Shown: piece after piece, positions 1 to 6,425 of the stretch
Numbering within the stretch: the stretch's first letter is position 1
Layout of the letters: every line of letters starts with the position of its first letter
Origin: Bdellovibrionales bacterium
Lineage (GTDB): Bacteria; Bdellovibrionota; UBA2361; JAGRAS01
Length of the DNA stretch: 8,192 nucleotides
NCBI GenBank assembly: GCA_020434465.1
Contig: JAGRAS010000054.1
Span: 1 to 8,192, forward strand
Direction: 5' to 3'
The notes under the pieces: generated by a model
Told to the model about the DNA's origin: nothing
Databases searched by the model: none
The model's input: only the letters and a program-made list of their open reading frames with translations
Translations under genes and position numbers: made by a program

Positions 1-206
1 AGTAAAAAGCTTGTTACATCTATTCGAATTGGTTTATCGCTGGATTTATCAAATTTGCCTATGGGAATTGAAACTGAAATTGGCTTGGAAGTTCGGTAAT
101 AACCTTTATTTTTGAATTCACTTTCGCCAGCATTAAATTTCTGAATATCGAAAAAAAAATCTAAGTTCTCTTGTGATGAGGTTCGTGGGTTTTGATCTGG
201 GGTCAT
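1..206 (-). CDS. Unrecognised protein, N-terminal part only (runs off left edge)
   Basis: An ATG at 204-206 opens a minus-strand frame that stays free of stops for 68 codons to the left edge, so only the N-terminus is visible. Such an open stretch is unlikely by chance in DNA this AT-rich, and base composition changes sharply to much more AT-rich sequence just upstream of the ATG, which supports coding. The visible part begins MTPDQNPRTSS, is hydrophilic, has no signal peptide or membrane segment, and carries a patch that could form beta strands (PISVSIPIGKF). I do not recognise the family. No good ribosome binding site precedes the ATG. A TATAAT box lies only 12 bases upstream, so the message may have almost no leader, or the true start may differ. 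A shorter plus-strand frame over the same bases was considered and judged weaker. Confidence 0.55.
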   Translation of the reverse strand, partial: MTPDQNPRTSSQENLDFFFDIQKFNAGESEFKNKGYYRTSKPISVSIPIGKFDKSSDKPIRIDVTSFL

Positions 207-217
207 TTTTTTACTTC

Positions 218-223
218 ATTATA
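218..223 (-). promoter_or_regulatory. Possible -10 box for the left-edge gene
   Basis: A perfect TATAAT on the minus strand lies 12 bases before the ATG of the left-edge gene. No convincing -35 box is found 16-18 bases further upstream (the best hexamers there resemble AGATTA). If used, the transcript would have a leader of only about five bases. The surroundings are so AT-rich that a chance match is quite possible. Confidence 0.3.
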
Positions 224-363
224 ATACATTACAGGTTCTGTAATCTAAATTATAAAGAGAAAAAAAAGATAAGCAAAATTCTAACTATTATTAGATTAAT
301 TCAGAGCTTATTGAATTATGGAATTAAACTTAGGATATTATAAGTTATTAAAATTCTTAAAAT

Positions 364-414
364 ATTTAAGCCTTATAGTTATTTGAGCCTTGTAGATATT
401 TAGCCTTATAGTGG
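364..414. repeat. Three-copy 17-bp tandem repeat at the end of the ferritin-like gene
   Basis: Three direct copies with a 17-base period occupy 364-380, 381-397 and 398-414. On the plus strand the shared core is ATTT(N)AGCCTT(A/G)TAG. Copies 1 and 2 match at 14 of 17 positions; copy 3 lacks one base after ATTT. Copy 3 contains the stop codon (406-408, TAA on the minus strand) and last leucine codon of the bacterioferritin-like gene, so the outer copies look like duplications of its 3' end. A small AT-only inverted repeat (CTTAAA/TTTAAG, 356-370) abuts the array. No terminator hairpin is seen, so the function, if any, is unknown. Replication slippage is the simplest origin. Confidence 0.75.
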
Positions 415-831
415 CCAGTCTCTTAACATCCTTTCAGTTTCTTCAGCATGACCAGTCTCATCGCGTAAAATGTCTTCTAGAGCAACTACCAAGCCCTTAT
501 CTCCAAACTCTTCAGCTTGTTTTGCTCTTTCTGTGTAATCTGCTATTGCTTTGCGCTCTGCTGCAAGCACAGACTCAAGCATTTCTCTGTTAGTTTTAGC
601 GCCAGGAACAGGGCGAGAAGTTGTGGTTGGCTCACCACCTAGAGCTACAATCTTGTTAGCTAAGAATTGAGCATGTGTTTGCTCGTCAGTTACTTCATTT
701 AAAAAGAAAGTAGATAATTGAGGTCTGTAAGGACCAGTAGTCTTGGCTGCGTAAGTAATATACTGGGTGATTGCACCAAGCTCACCTGCGAGATCATCAT
801 TAAGAGCATTGATAAGCGCTTGTTTGTCCAT
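406..831 (-). CDS. Bacterioferritin-like ferritin-fold protein
   Basis: This 141-residue four-helix ferritin-fold protein probably oxidises and stores iron in the cytoplasm or protects against peroxide. The diiron ligands fit the bacterioferritin pattern with nearly the same spacing: Glu17, Glu50 with His53, Glu92, and Glu125 with His128, against Glu18, Glu51/His54, Glu94 and Glu127/His130 in E. coli Bfr. Two ExxH pairs are visible (EQTH, ETGH). Gln51 stands where the haem-ligand methionine of Bfr (Met52) would be, so haem binding at dimer interfaces is unlikely. At 141 residues it is shorter than the usual 155-160, so the fifth helix is probably reduced. The start is well supported: AGAGG at 841-845 sits nine bases before the ATG. 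It stands alone, divergent from the next gene, with no ferredoxin partner nearby. A rubrerythrin- or Dps-like relative is the main alternative name. Confidence 0.85.
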   Translation of the reverse strand: MDKQALINALNDDLAGELGAITQYITYAAKTTGPYRPQLSTFFLNEVTDEQTHAQFLANKIVALGGEPTTTSRPVPGAKTNREMLESVLAAERKAIADYTERAKQAEEFGDKGLVVALEDILRDETGHAEETERMLRDWPL

Positions 832-859
832 ATTAGTGATCCTCTATTTTGTTTTAATT

Positions 860-888
860 AGACTAGCAAAAAAGCGTAAAAAAATCAA
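860..888 (-). promoter_or_regulatory. Likely sigma70-type promoter of the bacterioferritin-like gene
   Basis: On the minus strand TTGATT (883-888) is separated by 17 bases from TAGTCT (860-865), and a TGC directly before the -10 box makes an extended -10. Transcription would begin near 853, leaving a leader of about 20 bases with the ribosome binding site at 841-845. No Fur-box-like 19-bp palindrome was recognised in this spacer, so iron control is not shown by the sequence. Confidence 0.5.
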
Positions 889-953
889 TTTTAACGGGCT
901 GTTTATTTTTTTCATTCTATTTATTTTATGTTTTTTTATCTAATCTAGATCAT

Positions 954-2003
954 ATGAAAAATTTGATTATCTTTTTATTATGCTACGTTTTATGTTTGAA
1001 CTCTGCTTTTTCTGATGAAAAGAAAAGTTTAAATATTGAATCTAATAAATTTGAAAACATTTCTACAGAAGGAGTTGGTCAACTTGCTAAAGATGCTCTC
1101 TGGGTTAGCGGTGATTTCTTTAGAGGAGTTGTTGTAAAAAGTAAAGTTATAGACTTTGCAAGGTTATTGAAAGCCAATGGAATTCGATATGTTTATATTT
1201 TTGCTGGTCCTTTTAAAGTAAACGGGAGCTTACCTTTTTTTGCTTATTCAAATTCTGCGAAAGAAGTTGTTCGCTTACTTATATCTGAGTATCCAGAATT
1301 AGTAATTTTACCCTGGATAGGAGGTCTTCAAAATAAAAGCGTGTTTTTAGAAAAAGAAGATTGGGTACGTCACGCAGTTGAAAGTATCAGTTTGCTGGTA
1401 GGCAGCTTGGGGGTTCCTGGAGTTCATACAGACTTTGAATTGATTCTCCCTGATAGTAAGTATGTTCTTGAAGAAAGAAAGATTCCAACAGTTAAATTCG
1501 ACATTAACCAATTCGGAAGGCTTTTAGTTGATTTTCATTTACGATTAAAAAATAAACTCCCTAATATTTTTGTATCTACAGTAGTTGGATCTACCTCACA
1601 TGGAGTTAAGCTTTGGAAGTGGCAGCCAGAATTCGATGAGATTGCTGATCTCTGTAAGTATACTAATCAGATAGCATTAATGTTTTATGATACTAAGATT
1701 AAAAATAAAAAAGATTATGAAGAAAGTTTAATTGAACAGTTAAAGCATGTTCGAAATTGGAAGGAATCTAATTGTAATGCTAGTACTGATTTTTTACTTG
1801 GGGTTGGGACTTTTGAAAATTCTAAACCACTTGATGCTTATCGAGATCTTAAGATTGAAAATTTGGAAAATCATTTTTTAACTCTTAAAAAAATTCGTAA
1901 GAATATGAAAGGGGACTCTGCTTTTTTTGATGGAAATGCAATTTATGCAAATTGGACTACTGATGAGTCTGAATGGGAAACAATTAGAATCTTAAGAAAT
2001 TAA
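954..2003 (+). CDS. Secreted GH18-like TIM-barrel protein, function uncertain
   Basis: A 349-residue protein with a type I signal peptide: positive Lys2, a hydrophobic core at about residues 4-17, and a probable cut after Ala18-Phe-Ser20, so it should act in the envelope or outside. The mature part resembles a glycoside hydrolase family 18-like TIM barrel. Visible strand motifs are ILPWIGG (118-124), VHTDFE (157-162), IALMFYDT (240-247) and a C-terminal GNAIYANW (327-334), matching the usual placing of the catalytic strand, the M-x-YD strand and the last strand. The GH18 signature DxxDxDxE is only half kept: Asp160 and Glu162 are present, but the first two Asp positions are Pro155 and His158. 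Catalysis may be altered or lost. Cys10 and Cys14 lie in the signal core but do not form a good lipobox. No clear Shine-Dalgarno precedes the ATG. It is divergent from the ferritin-like gene and not evidently part of an operon. Confidence 0.65.
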   Translation: MKNLIIFLLCYVLCLNSAFSDEKKSLNIESNKFENISTEGVGQLAKDALWVSGDFFRGVVVKSKVIDFARLLKANGIRYVYIFAGPFKVNGSLPFFAYSNSAKEVVRLLISEYPELVILPWIGGLQNKSVFLEKEDWVRHAVESISLLVGSLGVPGVHTDFELILPDSKYVLEERKIPTVKFDINQFGRLLVDFHLRLKNKLPNIFVSTVVGSTSHGVKLWKWQPEFDEIADLCKYTNQIALMFYDTKIKNKKDYEESLIEQLKHVRNWKESNCNASTDFLLGVGTFENSKPLDAYRDLKIENLENHFLTLKKIRKNMKGDSAFFDGNAIYANWTTDESEWETIRILRN

Positions 2004-2185
2004 TTACTATCAATTTTTTTGGCTTGCTTAGAAATGTATTCTAACTGTCTTTTTAGTCTCGAATAACAACTGTATTTTTTTATCGATTTGCTGCAGACTT
2101 GCTTTGTTTGTAGAAGCTTTACATTTAAATATACTCAAATAAATCAAGTAGTTAGCTAATTCTCTAAGCCTTTTTTACGCACCAC

Positions 2186-2213
2186 TTGACTATCATAGGC
2201 CTAACACTATAAA
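2186..2213 (+). promoter_or_regulatory. Likely sigma70-type promoter of acpP, in a 296-bp spacer
   Basis: TTGACT (2186-2191) and TATAAA (2208-2213) are spaced by 16 bases, giving a start near 2220 and a leader of about 80 bases before acpP. The rest of the spacer, 2004-2185, shows no RNA gene, no long reading frame and no strong terminator. It has only a 5-bp stem (TAGAA/TTCTA, 2029-2043) followed a few bases later by a run of five T, a weak candidate terminator for the preceding gene. Confidence 0.55.
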
Positions 2214-2299
2214 CCTTTCACTCAGAGAAAAGTTTCTTAATTACAAGAGCTTGCTGAAATTATTATTAGCTAAGTATAAAGTTTAAGGAGAGTCAATCA

Positions 2300-2539
2300 A
2301 TGGCGGCTGATGGTATACAAGACAGAATTAGGGCGATTATCGTAGAGCAATTAGGTGTAAGTTTAGAAGAAGTTACACCTGAAGCATCGTTCATTGAAGA
2401 TTTAGGGGCGGATTCACTAGATATAGTTGAGCTGATTATGGCTCTTGAGGAAGAGTACGATATGGAAATTCCTGATGAAGATGCTGAAAAAATCCAAACA
2501 GTACAGGATGTAATTTCTTACGTTAGTGGAAGACAGTAA
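2300..2539 (+). CDS. acpP: Acyl carrier protein
   Basis: This 79-residue acidic protein carries growing acyl chains in type II fatty acid synthesis in the cytoplasm, as a thioester on phosphopantetheine. The attachment site is Ser39 in the classic GADSLD motif at the start of helix II. The recognition helix [23 protein letters not shown] that follows is acidic, as needed for docking to Fab enzymes. Length and ends are standard. The start is firm: AAGGAG at 2285-2290 lies nine bases before the ATG. In many proteobacteria acpP is flanked by fabG and fabF, but neither is here. It has its own upstream promoter and an intrinsic terminator downstream, so it is probably a single-gene transcript, which suits the high expression usual for this protein. 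Confidence 0.97.
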   Translation: MAADGIQDRIRAIIVEQLGVSLEEVTPEASFIEDLGADSLDIVELIMALEEEYDMEIPDEDAEKIQTVQDVISYVSGRQ

Positions 2540-2569
2540 GGTTTGAAGTTTCTATTAGAAACTTTACCT
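2539..2569 (+). other. Hairpin directly after the acpP stop codon
   Basis: Starting at the last base of the stop codon, the RNA could fold with an inner 7-bp stem AAGTTTC/GAAACTT (2546-2552 with 2558-2564, five-base loop) and an outer stem AGGT/ACCT (2539-2542 with 2566-2569), separated by a small internal loop. No T-run follows, so it is not an intrinsic terminator. With the true terminator downstream it could shield the acpP message from 3' exonucleases, which is inference. Confidence 0.4.
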
Positions 2570-2603
2570 CCGATAGATTGGATTTTATTATTTTGATTTT
2601 GAT

Positions 2604-2634
2604 AGCCTCAGATTTTCTGGGGCTTTTTTATTTT
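2604..2634 (+). terminator. Rho-independent terminator after acpP
   Basis: A 9-bp stem, AGCCTCAGA (2604-2612) with TCTGGGGCT (2616-2624), contains one T-G wobble and encloses a three-base loop. It is followed by TTTTTATTTT. This is a textbook intrinsic terminator. It ends about 16 bases before the glyA start codon, leaving almost no room for a promoter between the two, so glyA must rely on partial read-through or on a promoter I cannot recognise. Confidence 0.85.
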
Positions 2635-2650
2635 AACGGATAGAAAACAT

Positions 2651-3910
2651 ATGGCTATCTCAGCTTTAAAGAAAAATGACGCTGAAATTTTTCAAATCAT
2701 TCAAAAAGAAACAGAAAGACAAGAGTATGGATTAGAGCTGATTCCTAGTGAAAACTTCGTCAGTTTGGCTGTGCTTGAAGCTATGGGGTCTATTTTAACC
2801 AATAAGTATGCTGAGGGCTTACCAGGTAAAAGATATTACGGTGGTTGTGAAGTTGTTGATGAAATTGAAAACATAGCTAGAGAGCGTGCCAAAGAACTAT
2901 TTGGGGCTGAGTTTGTGAATGTTCAACCTCACTCTGGAGCAACTGCTAATCAAGCAGTTTTTGAGTCTGTGGTAAGCCCTGGCGATACTGTAATGGGCAT
3001 GCGCTTAGATCAAGGCGGCCATTTAACTCATGGAAGTCCAGTAAATTTTTCAGGTAAGCATTATAATATCGTTTCTTATGGGGTAAGAGAGTCCGATGGT
3101 TTAATTGACGAGCAAGAGGTAATTGAACTAGCAAAAAAACATCAACCAAAGTTAATTATTTGTGGAGCTTCAGCTTATTCAAGGCAAATTGATTTTTCAC
3201 TTTTCAGAAAAGCTGCGGATGAGGTTGGCGCAAAAGTTATGGCTGATATCGCGCATTATGCAGGTTTGGTTGCTGCTGGTGTTTATCCTTCCCCGATTCA
3301 GTTTGCAGATTTTGTTACTACCACAACACACAAGACTCTTCGTGGCCCGCGCTCAGGCTTGGTAATGGCTAAAAAGGAAAATGCTAAGGCGGTAAATAAG
3401 TCTGTTTTTCCTGGTCTGCAAGGTGGGCCGCATATGCACACGATTGCAGCCAAGGCTGTTGCTTTCAAGGAGGCTTTACAGCCATCTTTTATTGAATACT
3501 CAAAGCAAGTAATTGCAAATGCAAAAGTAATGAGTTCAGAGCTTATTGCGAAAGGTTTTGAGATAGTATCTGGAGGAACAGATTCTCACTTACTAGTTGT
3601 AGATTTAAGACCTGCTAATATAACTGGAGCAGAGGCAGAAAAATTATTAGATTCAGTTGGAATTACTGGAAATAAAAACTCTATTCCGCTTGATCCACAG
3701 CCTTTTACCGTATGTAGTGGGATAAGGCTTGGAACACCAGCTATTACTACTAGAGGCATGAAGGAGAATGAAGCAAAACTTGTAGCTCAGCTTATTGCAA
3801 GAGCTATTGAGGCTAGAGATGATTCTTCTGCTTTAGCTAGTATTAGGGAAGAAGTAAGAGATTTAAGCTCTAGCTTTCCAATGTATAAGGAACTTTTAGT
3901 TACAGATTAA
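2651..3910 (+). CDS. glyA: Serine hydroxymethyltransferase
   Basis: Cytosolic PLP enzyme converting serine and tetrahydrofolate to glycine and 5,10-methylene-tetrahydrofolate, the main source of one-carbon units. Its 419 residues match the family (417 in E. coli). Visible landmarks are the N-terminal LIPSEN (30-35), the GKRYYGG substrate/dimer segment (59-65), Asp199 and His202 around the pyridine ring (DIAH), and the Schiff-base Lys228 in [14 protein letters not shown], equivalent to E. coli Lys229. All look intact. The start is preceded only by a weak GGA (2638-2640), ten bases away. The gene follows the acpP terminator closely and is the first of a tight run glyA-nrdR-ribE-ribBA. Its place before nrdR and rib genes is widely seen in proteobacteria and connects folate-linked one-carbon supply with nucleotide and flavin synthesis. 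Confidence 0.97.
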   Translation: MAISALKKNDAEIFQIIQKETERQEYGLELIPSENFVSLAVLEAMGSILTNKYAEGLPGKRYYGGCEVVDEIENIARERAKELFGAEFVNVQPHSGATANQAVFESVVSPGDTVMGMRLDQGGHLTHGSPVNFSGKHYNIVSYGVRESDGLIDEQEVIELAKKHQPKLIICGASAYSRQIDFSLFRKAADEVGAKVMADIAHYAGLVAAGVYPSPIQFADFVTTTTHKTLRGPRSGLVMAKKENAKAVNKSVFPGLQGGPHMHTIAAKAVAFKEALQPSFIEYSKQVIANAKVMSSELIAKGFEIVSGGTDSHLLVVDLRPANITGAEAEKLLDSVGITGNKNSIPLDPQPFTVCSGIRLGTPAITTRGMKENEAKLVAQLIARAIEARDDSSALASIREEVRDLSSSFPMYKELLVTD

Positions 3911-3914
3911 AAAT

Positions 3915-4409
3915 ATGCATTGCCCAAAATGTACATCAGAAAAACTGTCAGTTGTTGACTCTCGTAGTGATGGCGATGCTATTCGTAGGCGAAGAGAATG
4001 CCAAGATTGTGACTTTAGATTTACTACTTTTGAACGAGTTGAGTTAACTTTGCCATTAGTTGTTAAAAAAGATGGGCGTCGTGAATTATTCAATCGGGAT
4101 AAGGTTCGTAGTGGTATAATGAGAGCTTGTGAAAAGCGCCCAGTAAGTATGGAAGAGATAGATCGCTTAGTTGATAATATTGAGCAAAAAATTAACAACA
4201 TGTGTGAAAAAGAAGTTTCCGGTCAAACAATTGGAAAGATTGTAATGGAAGAATTACAATCATTAGATCAAATAGCTTATGTTCGTTTTGCGTCTGTTTA
4301 CCGTGAATTTTCAGATATTAGCCAATTTGTAGAGACTTTAAAAAATCTAGTTGATGTCAAAGGCGCTATTCCTGTTGTTTCTGATAAAAAGAAAGTCGTT
4401 GGGGGTTAG
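3915..4409 (+). CDS. nrdR: Transcriptional repressor NrdR
   Basis: NrdR senses ATP/dATP and represses ribonucleotide reductase genes by binding NrdR boxes. The N-terminal zinc ribbon is complete: Cys3 and Cys6 (CPKC) and Cys29 and Cys32 (CQDC), with the basic RRRRE stretch between them. The ATP-cone covers about residues 47-137, beginning LPLVVKKDGRRELFNRDKVRSG and including the typical YVRFASVYREF near its end. It has 164 residues, slightly longer than the usual 150 because of a lysine/valine-rich tail. The start lies four bases after the glyA stop without a clear Shine-Dalgarno, suggesting coupled translation. Its TAG stop directly abuts the ribE ATG. No nrd genes or obvious NrdR box pair are in this window, so its targets lie elsewhere. 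Confidence 0.96.
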   Translation: MHCPKCTSEKLSVVDSRSDGDAIRRRRECQDCDFRFTTFERVELTLPLVVKKDGRRELFNRDKVRSGIMRACEKRPVSMEEIDRLVDNIEQKINNMCEKEVSGQTIGKIVMEELQSLDQIAYVRFASVYREFSDISQFVETLKNLVDVKGAIPVVSDKKKVVGG

Positions 4410-5033
4410 ATGTTTGCAGGTATTATTGAAGAGTCTGCCAAAGTAGTTGAGTTAACTCCTGTTGGCGATGGTGCTAAACTAGTATTACAAAGTTCTTTAG
4501 ATCATTCTGAAACAAGAATTGGAGATTCTATAGCGGTTGATGGAGTTTGTCTTACTGTTATAGAAAAAACTGATGCAAAGCTTACTTTTGATTTAGCAGC
4601 TGAAACTTTAAGAAGGTCTACTCTTGGAGCTTTGTCTGCGGGCTCGACGGTGAATTTAGAAAGATCCTTAGTTCTTGGATCTCGAGTACACGGGCATTTT
4701 GTTTTTGGGCATGTAGATACAACTGCTGAGATTATGAATAAGAGCCCTGAGGGAAATTCGATAAAGCTAACATTAAAGCTTAGAGATATAGAGTATATTG
4801 ATTCTATTGTATCTAAAGGATCGGTTTCAGTCTCTGGTGTTTCGCTTACTGTTGGCGAAGTTTTTAGCGACTCATTTACAGTTTATATTATTCCCCATAC
4901 TGAAGAAGTTACGACTTTGCTTTCAAAGCAAATAGGAGATAACTTTAATATTGAAATAGATATGCTTGCTCGTTATGTAATGGCACAGCTTTCCGCGGGG
5001 TCTGTTAATTTAAAAGCTTCAGGGATGAATTAA
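4410..5033 (+). CDS. ribE: Riboflavin synthase, alpha chain
   Basis: It catalyses the last riboflavin step, dismutation of two 6,7-dimethyl-8-ribityllumazine molecules into riboflavin and the pyrimidinedione. The 207 residues form the expected two lumazine-binding barrels: the first has GDSIAVDGVCLTV (about 38-50) and ETLRRSTLG (about 65-73), the second KGSVSVSGVSLTV followed by IPHTEE. The N-terminus reads MFAGIIEE instead of the common MFTGIIEE, a small change at a position that is normally Thr. HGHFVFGHVD replaces the common GGH-V-GHVD form. The start abuts the nrdR stop with no gap; a run of five G near 4401-4405, inside the end of nrdR, serves as the ribosome binding site. In many relatives ribD lies between nrdR and this gene; here it is absent. 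Some nomenclatures call this gene ribC. Confidence 0.95.
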   Translation: MFAGIIEESAKVVELTPVGDGAKLVLQSSLDHSETRIGDSIAVDGVCLTVIEKTDAKLTFDLAAETLRRSTLGALSAGSTVNLERSLVLGSRVHGHFVFGHVDTTAEIMNKSPEGNSIKLTLKLRDIEYIDSIVSKGSVSVSGVSLTVGEVFSDSFTVYIIPHTEEVTTLLSKQIGDNFNIEIDMLARYVMAQLSAGSVNLKASGMN

Positions 5034-6236
5034 ATGGCAATGATTAATTGTTCGCCGGTTGAAGACGTAATTAAAGCATTTAAGGCAGGTGAGCCAGTTA
5101 TTATTCTTGATGATCCTAAGCGAGAAAACGAAGGTGATATTGCTGTTGCTGCTGAACTAGTAACACCAGAACACATAAGTTTTATGATGAAAAATGCTAG
5201 AGGTTTAATCTGTGCTAGTATTTCTCCTGAGATTGCAAATAGACTAAATTTACCATTGCAAGCCCCAATAAACAGTTCTCTCTTTAACACACCATTTGCA
5301 GTAAGTATTTGTGAAGCATCTGAGTCAACGAGCGCTGTTTCAGCTAGAACGCGAGCTAAAACTATAAGAGCTTTAGCTAACCCTAATTCTTTACCTGAAG
5401 ATTTTAATTCTCCTGGCTGTGTTTTCCCATTAATTGCTCATCCAAGAGGTGTGCTTGGTCGAGATGGACAGACTGAAGGCTCTTATGATTTAGCAAGATT
5501 AGCTGGATTAAAATCTGCTGCGGTAATCTGTGAGATATTAAATCCAGATGGAACGATGGCAAGAAATAAAGAGCTACAGGAGTTTTCTAAGCAACACTCA
5601 TGCTTAATTACAAGTGTTGAAGATATTAAGAAATACCGACTTGATCATGAAGTATTTATTCAAGTTGAATCAAAAACTACTATGCAAACAAAGTATGGTG
5701 AGTTTTCAGTTATAGTTTTTATGGATGAGGTTGAAAAGAAACAGCACCTCGCATTAACAATTGGTGATCTAAAGTCTGATTCCAGTCCCTTGGTTAGAAT
5801 TCATTCAGAGTGCTTGACTGGTGATATTTTTGGTAGTTTGAGATGTGATTGTGGTGATCAATTAGATAATTCCTTAAAACAAATTGCTGAAGCTAAAACA
5901 GGAGTTTTGCTTTATCTTCGCCAGGAAGGTAGAGGTATAGGATTGTCAAATAAGTTAAAAGCCTACTCACTGCAAGATTTAGGTCATGATACAGTTGAAG
6001 CTAATATTGAACTTGGGTTTAAACCTGATTCTAGAAGTTTTGCTGCGGCTGCTAAATTGTTAGAGCATCTTGGTGTAGAAAAAGTACGTTTGCTGACTAA
6101 CAATCCAAGAAAGATTGATACTCTAAAAAGACTTGGAGTTGAAGTTGTCTCTCGAGAAGCTTTAATTATACCTCCTAATCCTTTTTCTAAATCTTACTTA
6201 GAAACAAAAAGAGAAAAACTGGGGCATTTACTATAG
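5034..6236 (+). CDS. ribBA: RibBA: intact GTP cyclohydrolase II fused to a probably inactive DHBP synthase domain
   Basis: A 400-residue fusion of normal RibBA length. The C-terminal GTP cyclohydrolase II part (about 205-400) looks fully active: zinc ligands Cys260, Cys271 and Cys273 (SECLTGD, CDCG), LRQEGRGIGL, Tyr311, Asp332 and Arg334, and RLLTNNPRK. It opens GTP to the pyrimidine precursor of riboflavin. The N-terminal DHBP synthase part (about 5-200) keeps the fold, RENEGD (30-35), Glu167 and GTMAR, but the catalytic HTE motif is Gln146-Thr-Glu, the PGHVFPL histidine is Cys129, and the SAxDR aspartate is Thr106. The preceding TTG and the Arg before PGHVF are also changed. Making DHBP from ribulose 5-phosphate is therefore doubtful. 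Translation starts exactly at the ribE stop; AGGGA (5021-5025) is eight bases upstream, though the ATG two codons later is also possible. Confidence 0.93.
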   Translation: MAMINCSPVEDVIKAFKAGEPVIILDDPKRENEGDIAVAAELVTPEHISFMMKNARGLICASISPEIANRLNLPLQAPINSSLFNTPFAVSICEASESTSAVSARTRAKTIRALANPNSLPEDFNSPGCVFPLIAHPRGVLGRDGQTEGSYDLARLAGLKSAAVICEILNPDGTMARNKELQEFSKQHSCLITSVEDIKKYRLDHEVFIQVESKTTMQTKYGEFSVIVFMDEVEKKQHLALTIGDLKSDSSPLVRIHSECLTGDIFGSLRCDCGDQLDNSLKQIAEAKTGVLLYLRQEGRGIGLSNKLKAYSLQDLGHDTVEANIELGFKPDSRSFAAAAKLLEHLGVEKVRLLTNNPRKIDTLKRLGVEVVSREALIIPPNPFSKSYLETKREKLGHLL

Positions 6237-6339
6237 TTTTATTCTTTAAAACGATTAATTACTGTTAATAACATTAAAAAATTCAGTAAGTTACCTAGGC
6301 TGCAACATTCAATAAAGACTACATTTTTTGTAATTTTAT

Positions 6340-6368
6340 GTTACTATGGCCAGCTATAACTTTATAAT
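6340..6368 (+). promoter_or_regulatory. Likely promoter of ribH-nusB in the 189-bp gap
   Basis: A perfect TATAAT (6363-6368) is preceded at 17 bases by GTTACT (6340-6345), a mediocre -35. Transcription would start near 6375, about 50 bases before ribH. The spacer after ribBA (6237-6339) shows no convincing intrinsic terminator and no FMN riboswitch; it has only AT-rich stems such as TTACTG/CAGTAA (6259-6264 with 6284-6289, 19-base loop). The gap and promoter suggest that ribH-nusB can be transcribed apart from glyA-ribBA. Confidence 0.45.
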
Positions 6369-6379
6369 AGAAATGTGGA

Positions 6380-6412
6380 TTAGCGATGTAACTCAGTTTA
6401 TTATTTCGCTAA
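6380..6412 (+). promoter_or_regulatory. Leader hairpin just upstream of the ribH ribosome binding site
   Basis: TTAGCGA (6380-6386) and TCGCTAA (6406-6412) form a perfect 7-bp inverted repeat around a 19-base AT-rich loop. The 3' arm ends three bases before the AGGGAG ribosome binding site (6415-6420) of ribH. It lies wholly within the predicted 50-base leader. It could tune translation of ribH or serve as a protein site, but it does not resemble a known riboswitch, and no T-run follows. Confidence 0.4.
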
Positions 6413-6425
6413 GAAGGGAGTTTTA

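Noticed and set aside
1..102. Plus-strand open frame from the left edge to a TAA at 100-102
   Set aside because: It is only 33 codons, a length expected by chance here. The overlapping minus-strand frame is twice as long, begins with an ATG, and ends its coding-like composition at that ATG.
2029..2050. Intrinsic terminator after the GH18-like gene
   Set aside because: The stem TAGAA/TTCTA is only five mostly A-T pairs, and the T-run is separated from it; too weak to call.
6340..6360. Palindromic operator around TGGCCA in the ribH promoter
   Set aside because: The GTTA/TAAC outer arms and the inner TGGCCA do not share the same centre, so overall symmetry is poor.
6237..6425. FMN riboswitch upstream of ribH
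   Set aside because: None of the conserved aptamer segments of the RFN element could be recognised; the region is too AT-rich and has only short stems.
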